Shown: positions 1-8,610, counted from the stretch's first letter. The stretch: 44,315 nucleotides of DNA from Bacteroidales bacterium (GCA_014800815.1 JAAVFI010000071.1:1-44315), one strand, 5' to 3'. The notes: a model not told the origin generated them from the sequence alone. Numbers and translations: made by a program.

Positions 1-216
1 ATCGAGCTGCGGCGTGAGGGTCATCAGCCAGTTGATGTAGCCGATGAGCACCTCGGTGGAGTCGGTGTCAGGATAGTCTACGACCTGAACGTTGATGCCG
101 CCGCGACGACGTCGCTGTCGCTCGAGGGTGAAAATAATATTGCGTTCCCACCAACGGAGGGAACGGCCAAACCACCGAGCGAATTCTGCGGTTATGTCGA
201 GGAAGCGGCGTGACAT
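1..216 (-). CDS. Hypothetical protein, N-terminal part (cut by window edge)
   Basis: An open leftward frame of 72 residues runs from an ATG at 216 to the window edge without a stop, so the C-terminus lies outside. I chose this strand because its codons (many GAC, ATC, CTC, GGC, TAC) match the neighbouring real genes. The forward frame over the same bases is also open but has less typical codon use. The visible protein starts MSRRFLDITAEFARWFGRSL, is rich in Trp and Arg at first, has an Arg cluster near residues 33-38, and ends in a hydrophobic stretch (VLIGYINWLMTLTP). No family was recognised. The reading frame stays open upstream of the ATG, so the start is uncertain. Confidence 0.45.
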   Translation of the reverse strand, partial: MSRRFLDITAEFARWFGRSLRWWERNIIFTLERQRRRRGGINVQVVDYPDTDSTEVLIGYINWLMTLTPQLD

Positions 217-284
217 GATGCCGCGAAGATAGTATGCGGTCTGTGGGAAGTGTGCGGGTATATGTCGCGGGGCGGGAAATGGGC

Positions 285-356
285 GTGGGAGGTATGGGAG
301 GCGTGGGATGTGTGGGATGTGTGGGAGGCGTGGGAGGCGTGGGAGGCGTGGGAGGC
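285..356. repeat. 9-bp tandem repeat (GTGGGAGGC), eight units
   Basis: Eight consecutive 9-bp units of the form GTGGGAGGC are visible. Units 1-4 are degenerate (GTGGGAGGT, ATGGGAGGC, GTGGGATGT twice) and units 5-8 are identical. A 9-bp period keeps any reading frame open, which explains the spurious Gly/Val-rich and Pro/Thr-rich frames here. Copy number at such an array commonly varies between strains; that is inference. Confidence 0.9.
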
Positions 357-367
357 GTAGCCTCAGC

Positions 368-646
368 CATGAATCGGCGTCCTTGGCCGGACGCCACGTA
401 TATGGGAGGACTTTCCCGGGACATCCCTTCGCTCCGCTGCGGTATGTCCCGGGTTACGAAGTAATCGATGTCCTAAGTCGGACATCACGTAGATACTCTT
501 GACAATTAGACACTTACGTGCATCTGTATCGCAAAGAACATCCGGAGGACGTTGACTAATTAGTACCCGTACATACCGCAGCAAAGCGGAGGGATGTGCC
601 CGGACAAAGTGCTCCCCTACGTTGGCGTTCAGGACGCCGATTCATG
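368..646. repeat. Large imperfect inverted repeat (two facing element copies)
   Basis: The outer ends are a perfect 16-bp inverted pair (368-383 and 631-646). Similarity continues inward through 415-453 and about 568-606, and more weakly to about 487 and 536, giving arms of roughly 110 bp around a spacer of about 50 bp. The left arm contains its own hairpin (CCCGGGACAT at 415-424 with its complement at 444-453) and another (467-473 with 480-486). This looks like two copies of a dispersed non-coding element in opposite orientation; no transposase frame is visible. Confidence 0.7.
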
Positions 647-710
647 ACTGAATCTATACAGGCACCCGCTTAGGGTACCAATGTTGCCGCTTCCACTCAC
701 CCATATACAA

Positions 711-748
711 GAAAAAAACCGTTCCGACATGTGGATGCCGGAACGGTT
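711..748 (-). terminator. Rho-independent terminator of the rubrerythrin gene
   Basis: A perfect 9-bp stem (717-725 with 740-748, AACCGTTCC/GGAACGGTT) is followed, reading leftward, by a T run (complement of the A run at 712-718). It lies about 24 bp past the rubrerythrin stop. Confidence 0.9.
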
Positions 749-771
749 ATGGACATTATTCTTTAAGAATA

Positions 772-1323
772 TTATTTCTTGAAGAAACGGTTGAAGAGAC
801 CCTGGAAGCCTTTGCCGTGGCGAGCTTCGTCCTTAGCCATTTCGTGAACGGTGTCGTGGATAGCGTCGAGGCCGAGTTCTTTAGCACGACGTGCGATGCG
901 CATCTTGTCTTCGTTTGCACCTGCTTCAGCAGCCATACGTTTTTCGAGGTTGGTTTTGGTATCCCAAACGCATTCGCCGAGGAGTTCGGCAAACTTTGAA
1001 GCGTGTTCTGCTTCTTCGAAAGCGTAGCGCTTGAAAGCTTCTGCGATTTCGGGGTATCCTTCGCGATCGGCCTGGCGGCTCATAGCGAGATACATACCTA
1101 CTTCACCACATTCGCCGTTGAAGTGAGCTGTGAGGTCTTTAATCATCTCTTCGTCGCAGCCTTTGGCTACACCGATTTCGTGTTCGGTAACGAACTTCAG
1201 TTCGGCGCTTTCGTCGAGTTCAACGAACTGGCTTGCAGGAGCACCGCAGATGGGGCACTTCTCGGGAGCGGCGTCACCTTCGTGAACGTAGCCGCACACC
1301 TTGCAGATGAATTTCTTTTTCAT
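772..1323 (-). CDS. rbr: Rubrerythrin, reverse domain order (rubredoxin N-terminal)
   Basis: This 183-residue protein is a rubrerythrin that reduces hydrogen peroxide in the cytoplasm of anaerobes. A rubredoxin-type iron site comes first (Cys7, Cys10, Cys23, Cys26 in CxxCGYVHEG...CPICG). A ferritin-like di-iron helical domain follows, with E74, the pair E104-xxH107 and the pair E166-xxH169. Classical rubrerythrin carries the rubredoxin at the C-terminus, so this is the reverse type known from many anaerobes. It is read leftward, 55 bp downstream of the serine palmitoyltransferase gene, and could be cotranscribed with it. Its own terminator follows. Peroxide reduction is family knowledge; the electron donor is not visible. 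Confidence 0.95.
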   Translation of the reverse strand: MKKKFICKVCGYVHEGDAAPEKCPICGAPASQFVELDESAELKFVTEHEIGVAKGCDEEMIKDLTAHFNGECGEVGMYLAMSRQADREGYPEIAEAFKRYAFEEAEHASKFAELLGECVWDTKTNLEKRMAAEAGANEDKMRIARRAKELGLDAIHDTVHEMAKDEARHGKGFQGLFNRFFKK

Positions 1324-1378
1324 GTTTTATGTATATAGAATTGTTTGTAAGAAGTGTTTATAGAAAGTGAGTTTCTTA

Positions 1379-2563
1379 TTAGAGAACTCCGTGTTTCTTG
1401 AATACCTTTGTGATTTTTTCAAGACCTTCTTCGATCTGCTCGGGAGTGTGTGTAGCCATGAGCGAGAAGCGGATGAGGGTATCCTGAGGTGCTACTGCAG
1501 GCGAAACTACCGGGTTGACGAAGATGCCTTCTTCGAGTAGGTCGTGTGTGATTGCGAAGGTCTTGAAGTTGTCGCGGATATAGAGGGGGATGATAGGAGT
1601 CGAGGTATTGCCGATTTCGAAACCACGCGAACGGAAGCCTTCGAGTGCCTGGTTGGTCAGCTTCCAGAGCTGTTCCTGACGCTCGGGCTCTTCAATCATG
1701 ATGTCGATAGCCTTGAGAGCGGCAGCTGTCGAGGCGGGTGTGATGCTTGCAGTGAAGATGTATGAGCGCGAGTGGTGGCGGAGGAAGTTGGTAATTTCCT
1801 TGTCTGTAGCGATGAAGCCGCCAAGCGAGGCGAAAGACTTGGAGAATGTACCCATTATAAGGTCTACGTCCTTGGTTACGCCGAAGTGGTCGCAGACACC
1901 GCGGCCACCGTTACCGAATACGCCGATAGCGTGTGCTTCGTCGACCATGACAGCGGCATTGTACTGCTTTGCAAGTTCGGTGATGCGGGGTAGATTTGCC
2001 ACGTCGCCTTCCATAGAGAATACACCGTCGGTGACGATGAGCTTCACTTTGTCGGGTTCGCACTTGCGGAGCTGCTCTTCGAGCGACTCCATATCGTTGT
2101 GCTTATACTTGAGGGACCTGCTGAACGAGAGGCGACGACCTTCGATGATAGAAGCGTGGTCCTGTTCGTCCCAGATGATATAGTCTTCGCGACCTGTCAG
2201 TGTGGATACAACGCCGAGGTTTACACCGAAACCGGTGGAATAAATCATGACGTCCTCTTTTCCGATATATTCGGCGAGGCGCTGTTCGAGCTTCTTGTGT
2301 AGGTCGAGAGTACCGTTAAGGAATGGAGAGCCGGCACATCCTGTACCGTATTTTTTAGTAGCTTCTATAGCAGCCTCTTTGATACGGGGATCGTTTACAA
2401 GACCGGTATAGCAGTTTGAGCCGAACATGAGTACACGGCGGCCGTCGATGGTTACCTCGGGATCCTGCTCCGACGAGATAGCGCGGAAATAGGGATATAC
2501 ACCTGCCGCCTTAGCTTCCTGCGGAGCTGTATACTTTGAAAGTTTGCTTTGTAGAAGTTTCAT
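1379..2563 (-). CDS. spt: Serine palmitoyltransferase (alpha-oxoamine synthase)
   Basis: A 394-residue PLP enzyme of the alpha-oxoamine synthase family. It condenses serine with a fatty acyl thioester, the first step of sphingolipid synthesis. The N-terminus (MKLLQSKLSKYTAPQEAK) and the stretch GVYPYFRAISS match the Bacteroides-type Spt rather than KBL or BioF. Visible motifs are the substrate loop GTGCAGSPFLNGT, the PLP-stacking His in DEQDHASI (about residue 136), DEAHAIGVFG (about 208-216) and the Schiff-base Lys in MGTFSKSFASLGGF (about residue 242). I chose the internal Met at 2563 over an upstream one at 2593 because it matches the family start. KBL or a related 2-amino-3-ketoacid synthase is less likely. 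Confidence 0.88.
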   Translation of the reverse strand: MKLLQSKLSKYTAPQEAKAAGVYPYFRAISSEQDPEVTIDGRRVLMFGSNCYTGLVNDPRIKEAAIEATKKYGTGCAGSPFLNGTLDLHKKLEQRLAEYIGKEDVMIYSTGFGVNLGVVSTLTGREDYIIWDEQDHASIIEGRRLSFSRSLKYKHNDMESLEEQLRKCEPDKVKLIVTDGVFSMEGDVANLPRITELAKQYNAAVMVDEAHAIGVFGNGGRGVCDHFGVTKDVDLIMGTFSKSFASLGGFIATDKEITNFLRHHSRSYIFTASITPASTAAALKAIDIMIEEPERQEQLWKLTNQALEGFRSRGFEIGNTSTPIIPLYIRDNFKTFAITHDLLEEGIFVNPVVSPAVAPQDTLIRFSLMATHTPEQIEEGLEKITKVFKKHGVL

Positions 2564-2642
2564 AATTCTCGGATAATGATTGGTAACAGACATTCAGGCA
2601 CTGCAGTTGCTACACGCCATGGTGCCTGTCCAAGTCAGAGCG

Positions 2643-2650
2643 CAAAGTTA
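2643..2650 (-). promoter_or_regulatory. Candidate -7 box for spt
   Basis: Reading leftward, 2650 to 2643 is TAACTTTG, a perfect match to the Bacteroidetes -7 box TAnnTTTG. It is about 80 bp upstream of the spt start. No good -33 element was found at the usual 19-21 bp spacing. Confidence 0.35.
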
Positions 2651-2728
2651 CAAAAAAAATTGCAATGCGCGTGTAGGCTGTGCCACTTTTTATCTTTCGA
2701 TTTTTCTGATTTTTTCTGCCGATAATTA

Positions 2729-2760
2729 TTTGTTTAGTTCATTAAAATATATTAACTTTG
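2729..2760 (+). promoter_or_regulatory. Bacteroidetes-type promoter of the sugar dehydratase operon
   Basis: TTTG (2729-2732), a 20-bp spacer, then TAACTTTG (2753-2760): both consensus elements at the preferred spacing. The start codon follows at 2817. Confidence 0.75.
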
Positions 2761-2816
2761 CGAATGGATTCCTTTTATTCGGCCGATTGACCAATCGATC
2801 AGGACACGCAACGATT

Positions 2817-4823
2817 ATGAAGAAACGAATTATTAAGGCGCTGGCGGACTCCCGCCTGATTAGAAACTTTGTTGACAAACCTTCGCCACGCTGGATGGTG
2901 TATCTCGCAGACTTGATCCTTATCGCATTCAGCTGCACACTAACCCTTGCATTCGGCAACCACGATGACTTTGGCCCCGGTATCCTCGGCACCGAGGGTG
3001 CGCGTGCTGTATTTGAATTTATCACCTACGCCGCTTTGGCATTCGCATTAGGCACGAGCCACTATATAATACGACTGTCGGTAATCGAGGACACTTACCG
3101 CCTGGTGCTTCTCGTAGTTTCGGCAAGCGCGGTACTGTCGCTGGTATCGCTCGCAACTTACATTACTGCAGGCCAGTTCTACTTCGGATTTTGGAATATC
3201 TTTGTCATCGCTGTGATGACGTTCTCTCTGATGCTGCTTATGCGCCTGAGTATAAAGTATCTGTATCTCACCGTAGCCGATATTTCCAAGTCCAAGCAGC
3301 GTGTCATTGTGCTCGGATCGGCTATCAACTCTTTCTTCCTGGCATCAGCTCTTAAAAGTGAATTCGAGGGTCAGTTCGACCCAGTGGCTCTTCTCAGCCT
3401 CAACTCACGCAACATCGACTCAACGGTGAACGGTATCCCCGTGGTACCTTTCGACGAGGAGCGCATCCCCGAGATTTTCGCCTACTATAAGTGCGATACC
3501 CTGCTTTTCCTCTCCACTCAGCTTGAACTCATGCGCAGCGGCACTGCCGATGTATTCCTCAAGAACCACATCCGCCTGCTGATGCTCAACCAGGTGGAAG
3601 AGTTCGACATGAACAGCAAGCAGATGCCCAACCTCTCCACTCACGTGAAGAATATCCGCATCGAAGACCTTCTGGGCCGCGAACCCATACGCACCGAGAA
3701 TCCTGCAATACGCAGCGTGATCCGCGATCAATGCGTGATGATATCGGGTGCGGCGGGCTCTATCGGCAGTGAGATTGTGCGCCAGGTGGCCGCTCTCGGC
3801 GCCCGCGACATCATCCTCCTCGACCAGGCCGAAACCCCGATGCATGAAATGCAGCTCGAAATGGAAGCTAAATTCCCCGAAATCAAGATTCATCTTTTTA
3901 TCGGCGACGTGAGCAACCGCGAGCGCATGGAGCATGCATTCCAGAAATATCATCCGCGATATGTGTTCCACGCGGCAGCATACAAGCATGTGCCTATGAT
4001 GGAGCGCAACCCGCCCGAAGCTATCCTCACCAATGTATTCGGCACAAAGAATATGGCCGACCTCTCGGTGAAGTACGATGTCGAGAAGTTTGTAATGGTG
4101 TCGACCGACAAGGCCGTAAACCCCACCAACGTAATGGGTGCGAGCAAGCGTATCGCCGAAATCTACGTGCAGAGTCTCTTCTACCACCTCCGCAAGCAGA
4201 GCGACCGCGTGAGCACACGCTTCATAACCACTCGTTTCGGCAATGTACTCGGCTCCAACGGTTCGGTAATACCCCTTTTCCGCAAGCAGATCGAGCAGGG
4301 AGGTCCTGTCACTATCACCCACCGCGACATCATCCGCTACTTCATGACTATCCCCGAGGCCTGCTCGCTGGTGCTCGAAGCCGGTGTAATGGGTAACGGT
4401 GGCGAAATCTTCGTGTTCGACATGGGTCAGCCCGTGAAAATCTGGGACCTCGCCGTGCGTATGATTTCTCTCTCGGGCCTTCGCGTTGATAAAGATATCG
4501 AGATTATCGAAACCGGTCTGCGCCCCGGCGAGAAACTCTACGAAGAGCTCCTCAACGAAAAAGAGCGCACCATTGCAACGCATCACAAGAAGATTATGAT
4601 TGCGCGTGTGCGTACCTACGACTTCAACGACGTATCGCTCCACATGGAGCGCCTGCGTGAGGCCGTGAAGAAGGGTGCAAGCCACGACATTGTGACCGAG
4701 ATGAAGCATATCGTACCTGAATTCAAATCGAACAATTCTATCTGGCAGCAGGTGGATGAAGAAATCAAGGAGTCGCACACCGAAGCCGACGATATGCACG
4801 AAATCGACGTTACGTCGTTTTGA
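2817..4823 (+). CDS. Membrane-anchored UDP-sugar 4,6-dehydratase (CapD/WbpM type)
   Basis: A 668-residue inner-membrane nucleotide-sugar dehydratase for surface polysaccharide or glycoprotein sugar synthesis. The N-terminal third has four hydrophobic segments (about 27-46, 66-88, 95-119, 123-145). A CoA-binding-like Rossmann region (about 160-260) follows, then the catalytic SDR domain with GAAGSIG (311-317), STDK (T430, D431, K432) and the Met440-xxx-Lys444 pair that replaces YxxxK in this family. The start at 2817 is preferred to an earlier in-frame ATG because it follows a strong promoter and opens with MKKRIIKAL; the longer form would place residues before the promoter. The substrate is probably UDP-GlcNAc by family, but this is not proven by sequence. 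A DUF4923-like gene follows 23 bp later. Confidence 0.92.
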   Translation: MKKRIIKALADSRLIRNFVDKPSPRWMVYLADLILIAFSCTLTLAFGNHDDFGPGILGTEGARAVFEFITYAALAFALGTSHYIIRLSVIEDTYRLVLLVVSASAVLSLVSLATYITAGQFYFGFWNIFVIAVMTFSLMLLMRLSIKYLYLTVADISKSKQRVIVLGSAINSFFLASALKSEFEGQFDPVALLSLNSRNIDSTVNGIPVVPFDEERIPEIFAYYKCDTLLFLSTQLELMRSGTADVFLKNHIRLLMLNQVEEFDMNSKQMPNLSTHVKNIRIEDLLGREPIRTENPAIRSVIRDQCVMISGAAGSIGSEIVRQVAALGARDIILLDQAETPMHEMQLEMEAKFPEIKIHLFIGDVSNRERMEHAFQKYHPRYVFHAAAYKHVPMMERNPPEAILTNVFGTKNMADLSVKYDVEKFVMVSTDKAVNPTNVMGASKRIAEIYVQSLFYHLRKQSDRVSTRFITTRFGNVLGSNGSVIPLFRKQIEQGGPVTITHRDIIRYFMTIPEACSLVLEAGVMGNGGEIFVFDMGQPVKIWDLAVRMISLSGLRVDKDIEIIETGLRPGEKLYEELLNEKERTIATHHKKIMIARVRTYDFNDVSLHMERLREAVKKGASHDIVTEMKHIVPEFKSNNSIWQQVDEEIKESHTEADDMHEIDVTSF

Positions 4824-4846
4824 TATCCCCATAAAACACAAACCAT

Positions 4847-5527
4847 ATGAAAAAGCTATTCTCGCTCACTATCGCCATGCTTGCTGCATCGGCAATATCT
4901 GCAAGCGCATTCGACCCCAAAGATCTGCTTAACGGTCTGGGCGGAGGTTCGTCCGACAAGTCCGAAACTACAGACTCCAAATCGGGCTCAGGTCTGCTCG
5001 ATGCCCTCGGCGGATTTGTAAACAACGTGACTGCAAACAGCAAGTTCACCGTCGACGACCTCGTAGGTTCTTGGTCATACACCTCCCCTGCAGTATCGTT
5101 CCAGAGCGAGAATGCACTCAAGAATATCGGCGGCGCCGGCGCGGCAACTGCTGTCGAGGGCAAACTCGAGCCCTACTACACCAAACTCGGTTTCAACAAG
5201 ACCACCCTCACAGTTGCCGAAGACCACACTTTCACTCTCAAAATGGGTGTGCTCACTCTCAAGGGCACCGTTGAGAAAGAAAGCAAAGAGAGCGAACTCG
5301 TGTTCAACTTCAACGCGTTCGGAAAGATTTCTCTCGGCAAAGTCAACGCTCACGCCACAAAGTCGGGCAGCACTCTCAACCTCACTTTCGACGCAACCCG
5401 CATGGTGCAGATACTCACCAAGGTGTCGAGCGTGCTCAACTCTACAGCAGTAAACACTCTCGCATCACTCCTCAACTCTTACGACGGCATCTACATGGGC
5501 TTCAAGCTCAAGAAGGACGCGAAGTAA
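4847..5527 (+). CDS. Secreted DUF4923-like protein
   Basis: A 226-residue exported protein. Residues 1-21 (MKKLFSLTIAMLAASAISAS) form a signal peptide. A Gly/Ser/Asp-rich low-complexity linker runs to about residue 65, and a lipocalin-like domain starts at VDDLVGSWSYTSPAVSFQSE. The pattern of a GxW motif, alternating strands ('KTTLTVAEDHTFTLKMG') and the closing 'YDGIYMGFKLKK' fits DUF4923, a Bacteroidales family of unknown function. It follows the dehydratase gene by 23 bp and is probably cotranscribed, but no functional link is evident. Confidence 0.8.
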   Translation: MKKLFSLTIAMLAASAISASAFDPKDLLNGLGGGSSDKSETTDSKSGSGLLDALGGFVNNVTANSKFTVDDLVGSWSYTSPAVSFQSENALKNIGGAGAATAVEGKLEPYYTKLGFNKTTLTVAEDHTFTLKMGVLTLKGTVEKESKESELVFNFNAFGKISLGKVNAHATKSGSTLNLTFDATRMVQILTKVSSVLNSTAVNTLASLLNSYDGIYMGFKLKKDAK

Positions 5528-5554
5528 GAACCTTCTGAGAATACTAATATGCAG

Positions 5555-5586
5555 CGAGGGGATGCCACAACAGCGGCATCCCCTCG
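5555..5586. terminator. Hairpin between convergent genes
   Basis: A perfect 12-bp stem (5555-5566 with 5575-5586) with an 8-nt loop sits between the convergent DUF4923 gene and the GlsB-like gene. There is no strong T run on either strand, so it may act as a bidirectional block or an RNA 3' end stabiliser. Confidence 0.6.
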
Positions 5587-5611
5587 TGCATATCAAATTA
5601 TATCCGGAAAG

Positions 5612-5908
5612 TTATTTCTTACGGTAGAATCTCAGAAGTCGGGCTACTATAAAGAGCGCCGCGAGGGCGAAGAACACGGCTCCGAGGAGCGAGATGAGGA
5701 AGAGCTGCATCGGAGTGTCGCCGAGGAAGCATATCGAGAGATATCCGCCAATCAGTGCAGCCACCACACCTATAGTAATATTGAACGAGGTGGTGCCGGG
5801 ACCTGTAGCGCGGCTGACCCACAGTCCGATAAAGACACCGAGGAGCGCCCATACAAGCCAGACAAGCCAACCGGCCTGCCCTGCGGCTATTTGCATCATA
5901 TCATCCAT
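5612..5908 (-). CDS. GlsB/YeaQ/YmgE family small membrane protein
   Basis: A 98-residue inner-membrane protein with three hydrophobic segments (about 14-32, 42-61 and 69-90). Glycine-rich motifs such as GVFIGLWVSRATG and GVVAALIGGYL are typical of the GlsB/YeaQ/YmgE (transglycosylase-associated) family. The family is stress-linked in some bacteria, but its biochemical role is not settled. It begins 4 bp after the stop of the upstream 59-residue membrane protein, so the two probably form a bicistronic leftward unit. Confidence 0.8.
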   Translation of the reverse strand: MDDMMQIAAGQAGWLVWLVWALLGVFIGLWVSRATGPGTTSFNITIGVVAALIGGYLSICFLGDTPMQLFLISLLGAVFFALAALFIVARLLRFYRKK

Positions 5909-5912
5909 AGCG

Positions 5913-6092
5913 CTATACGGCAGGTGCCACGGGGGCGTTAACGATATAAGGAGCGAGGAATGCAGCGACGTCGGTGTTGCCGGTAAGGTCGGCGAATGTC
6001 AGCCACACAATCAGGAGGATTATGAGAAAAATGGCGCCAATGGCTACCCATGTACTTACGCGGTTGCGTTTGCGAAGGTCTTTATGTGTCAT
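5913..6092 (-). CDS. Small single-pass membrane protein (59 aa)
   Basis: A 59-residue leftward gene starting MTHKDLRKRNRVSTWVAIGA. A positively charged N-terminus is followed by one hydrophobic helix (about 16-33, WVAIGAIFLIILLIVWLTF) and a tail NTDVAAFLAPYIVNAPVAPAV. Codon use is like that of neighbouring genes, and the stop lies only 4 bp before the GlsB-like gene, which supports a shared mRNA. No family was recognised. The charge pattern suggests the N-terminus is cytoplasmic. Confidence 0.7.
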   Translation of the reverse strand: MTHKDLRKRNRVSTWVAIGAIFLIILLIVWLTFADLTGNTDVAAFLAPYIVNAPVAPAV

Positions 6093-6198
6093 AGTGGATA
6101 ATTCTTAAGGGTTGAAACGTTAATGTTTAATTCTTGCTTTTGTATTAAAAACACGCTGTTAAAGTATATTGTTTAGAGTCTTTTCAAAAAATTTTCGT

Positions 6199-6206
6199 TA
6201 ACTTTG
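6199..6206 (+). promoter_or_regulatory. -7 box of the pta-ackA operon
   Basis: TAACTTTG matches the Bacteroidetes -7 consensus and lies 31 bp before the pta start codon. The -33 element is not clear; the nearest TTG lies at 6169-6171, a long spacing. Confidence 0.5.
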
Positions 6207-6237
6207 CGACACAGAAACATAAACAAATAGATAGACC

Positions 6238-7251
6238 ATGTCTCTTTTTGAACATCTTACGCAGAAGGCCAAAGCACACCGCCAGCGCATCGTGCTCCCC
6301 GAAGGCCTTGAACCGCGTACGCTGACCGCCGCCGACCGCATTCTCGCCGACGGCCTCGCCGACATAATACTTATCGGTAATGCCGACGACATCAAAAAGC
6401 TCGCAGCAGAGCTTAAACTCACTCATATCGACGAAGCTACTATCGTTGACCCGGCCGACGAATCTGTCATTGACCGCTACGCACCGCTCTTCTTCGAGCT
6501 GCGTAAGAGCAAGGGTATATCAATGGAGGAAGCGCGTCTCACCACCGCCAACCCTCTCTACCTCGGCTGCCTCATGGTCAAGGCAGGCGATGCCGACGGC
6601 CAGGTAGCCGGTGCCATGAACACTACAGGCAACGTGCTCCGTGCCGCCTTCCAGGTCATCAAGACTCTGCCGGGAATCAGCGTTGTATCCGGAGCTTTTG
6701 TGATGCTTCTTCCCAAGGATTCGAAGTTCGGAACCGACGGCGTGCTCATCTTCGCAGACTGCGCCGTAGTACCCGACCCCACAGCTCCCGAACTCGCTCA
6801 GATTGCCGTTTCGGCAGCCCGCACCGCACACGACATTGCCGGTATCGAGCCTCGCGTAGCTCTTCTTTCGTTCTCTACCAAGGGTTCTGCCAAGAGCCCC
6901 AACGTGGATAAGGTGATCGAAGCTACCCGTATCGCACACGAAATGGCTCCCGAGCTCATCCTCGACGGCGAACTTCAGGCCGACGCAGCAATCGTACCCT
7001 CCGTTGCATCGTCCAAGGCTCCCAACAGCCCCCTCAGCGGCCGTGCCAACGTGCTTGTATTCCCCTCGCTCGAGGTCGGCAACATCGCCTACAAGCTCGT
7101 ACAGCGTCTTGGCGGCGTAGAAGCCGTAGGTCCCGTACTCCAGGGTCTTGCCGCTCCCGTCAACGACCTTTCGCGCGGATGTTTCCCCGAAGATATCTAC
7201 AAGACAATAATCATCACCTGCAACCAGGCTATCGGCCTTAAAGGACTTTGA
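6238..7251 (+). CDS. pta: Phosphate acetyltransferase
   Basis: A 337-residue cytoplasmic enzyme that converts acetyl-CoA and phosphate to acetyl phosphate in fermentative acetate production. It is the short, single-domain form without the DRTGG/N-terminal regulatory region found in enterobacterial Pta. Family landmarks include the N-terminal [53 protein letters not shown] and [20 protein letters not shown]. It lies only 3 bp before ackA, so the two are almost certainly cotranscribed from the TAACTTTG promoter. The ATG at 6238 gives the expected N-terminus [12 protein letters not shown]. Confidence 0.97.
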   Translation: MSLFEHLTQKAKAHRQRIVLPEGLEPRTLTAADRILADGLADIILIGNADDIKKLAAELKLTHIDEATIVDPADESVIDRYAPLFFELRKSKGISMEEARLTTANPLYLGCLMVKAGDADGQVAGAMNTTGNVLRAAFQVIKTLPGISVVSGAFVMLLPKDSKFGTDGVLIFADCAVVPDPTAPELAQIAVSAARTAHDIAGIEPRVALLSFSTKGSAKSPNVDKVIEATRIAHEMAPELILDGELQADAAIVPSVASSKAPNSPLSGRANVLVFPSLEVGNIAYKLVQRLGGVEAVGPVLQGLAAPVNDLSRGCFPEDIYKTIIITCNQAIGLKGL

Positions 7252-7254
7252 GAT

Positions 7255-8460
7255 ATGAAGATACTCGTTCTTAACTCGGGCAGCAGCTCGGTAAAATACA
7301 AACTCATCGACACTGCCGGCAAAGAGGCCAAGACTCTTGCCGAAGGTGGCGTGGAAAAAATCGGTCTCCCCGACGGCCTGCTCAAATTCAAGCTCGCCGA
7401 CGGCTCGAAGCAGACTGTAGAACTCGGCCACATCGACCACAAGGACGCTATCAAGGCTATCCTCGCCAACCTCACCGACGAAAAGGTAGGCTGCATCGAC
7501 AGCTACGACTGCATCGACGCTGTAGGTCACCGTATAGTACACGGCGGCGAGAAGTTCAGCGAAAGCGTGCTCATCAACGATGAAGTGATCGACAAGGTAC
7601 GCGAATGCTACGACCTCGCACCCCTCCACAATCCTGCAAACATCACCGGCATCGAGGCTATCACAGCCATTCTCCCCAACGTACCTCAGGTGGGAGTATT
7701 CGACACCGCATTCCACCAGACAATGCCCGCCAAGGCATATATGTATGCCCTCCCCTATAAATATTATAAGGAAGACGGCGTACGCCGCTACGGCTTCCAC
7801 GGCACAAGTCACCGCTATGTAAGCCGCCGCGCCTGCGAATTCCTCGGTGCCGACTACGAAAAGAGCCGCATCATCACCTGCCACATCGGCAACGGCGCGT
7901 CAATGGCCGCTATCGTCGACGGCAAGTGCGTGGATACTTCAATGGGTCTCACCCCCGTGGAAGGTCTTATGATGGGTACACGCGTGGGCGATGTAGACCC
8001 CGGAGCGCTCATCTACCTCATGAACAAGCACTCTCTGACACCCGACCAGCTCCAGAACCTTATCAACAAGGAAAGCGGTGTGGCCGGAGTAAGCGGTCTC
8101 AGCAGCGATATGCGCGAAATCGAAGCAGCTGTTGCTGCCGGCGATAAAATGGCTACCCTCGCACTCGACATGTACGAGCTGCGCATCACCAAGTACATCG
8201 GCGCTTACGCAGCCGAAATGGACGGCGCCGACATCATTGTATTCACCGGCGGTGTAGGTGAAAATCAGACCGGCCTCCGCGCAAATGTATGCAAGACCCT
8301 CGGATTTATGGGTGTGACTATCGACGCAGAAGCCAATAAAGTGCGCGGCGAGGAGAAACTCATCTCTACAGCCGACTCTAAGGTGAAAGTCGTGGTAATA
8401 CCTACCGACGAAGAACTCACTATCGCCCGCGATACCGAAGCTATCGTGTCGGCACTCTGA
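7255..8460 (+). CDS. ackA: Acetate kinase
   Basis: A 401-residue cytoplasmic kinase that transfers phosphate from acetyl phosphate to ADP, making ATP and acetate. Motifs of the acetate kinase/ASKHA fold are complete: LNSGSSSVKYKL at the N-terminus, HRIVHGGEKF, FDTAFHQTMP, RRYGFHGTSHRYV, CHIGNGASMAA and FTGGVGENQTGLR near the C-terminus. The length is normal for the family. It follows pta with a 3-bp gap and ends before a strong terminator. Together the pair is the substrate-level ATP route of a fermenter. Confidence 0.98.
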   Translation: MKILVLNSGSSSVKYKLIDTAGKEAKTLAEGGVEKIGLPDGLLKFKLADGSKQTVELGHIDHKDAIKAILANLTDEKVGCIDSYDCIDAVGHRIVHGGEKFSESVLINDEVIDKVRECYDLAPLHNPANITGIEAITAILPNVPQVGVFDTAFHQTMPAKAYMYALPYKYYKEDGVRRYGFHGTSHRYVSRRACEFLGADYEKSRIITCHIGNGASMAAIVDGKCVDTSMGLTPVEGLMMGTRVGDVDPGALIYLMNKHSLTPDQLQNLINKESGVAGVSGLSSDMREIEAAVAAGDKMATLALDMYELRITKYIGAYAAEMDGADIIVFTGGVGENQTGLRANVCKTLGFMGVTIDAEANKVRGEEKLISTADSKVKVVVIPTDEELTIARDTEAIVSAL

Positions 8461-8511
8461 TGTAAGTACGAGATTCTCTCTCCACTTGACATAAACACAT
8501 TTTTTTCGTTG

Positions 8512-8546
8512 AAGGCGTCGGGCGTGAGCACCGGCGCCTTTCTTTA
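8512..8546 (+). terminator. Terminator after ackA
   Basis: A 10-bp stem (8512-8521 with 8531-8540, one wobble pair) around a 9-nt loop is followed by TCTTT. It lies about 50 bp past the ackA stop. Confidence 0.75.
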
Positions 8547-8610
8547 GTGGGGTAAAACGGGATGATTTTGTAAAAAAATCTTAAAATAGACAATCAAAAA
8601 GGGAAAACAC

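Larger units (their letters stand above)
217..710. other. Gene-free repeat-rich intergenic region
   Basis: No convincing coding frame lies here. The short frames that cross it are either low-complexity translations of the GTGGGAGGC array or fall in an inverted repeat. It holds the 9-bp minisatellite (285-356), two facing degenerate copies of a roughly 110-bp element (368-487 and about 536-646), and a terminator at its right end that belongs to the rubrerythrin gene. Confidence 0.7.

Noticed and set aside
285-356. Possible CRISPR array
   Set aside because: The units are contiguous 9-mers with no spacers, and no cas genes are present.
234-464. Forward Gly/Val-rich frames through the minisatellite
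   Set aside because: They are translations of the 9-bp array with no domain, no promoter and no neighbour support.
3420-4841. Long leftward frame opposite the sugar dehydratase
   Set aside because: It lies wholly opposite a gene with complete catalytic motifs; the frame is open because of the GC-rich codon bias.
6520-7884. Long leftward frame opposite pta and ackA
   Set aside because: It spans two well-supported genes on the other strand and shows no domain of its own.
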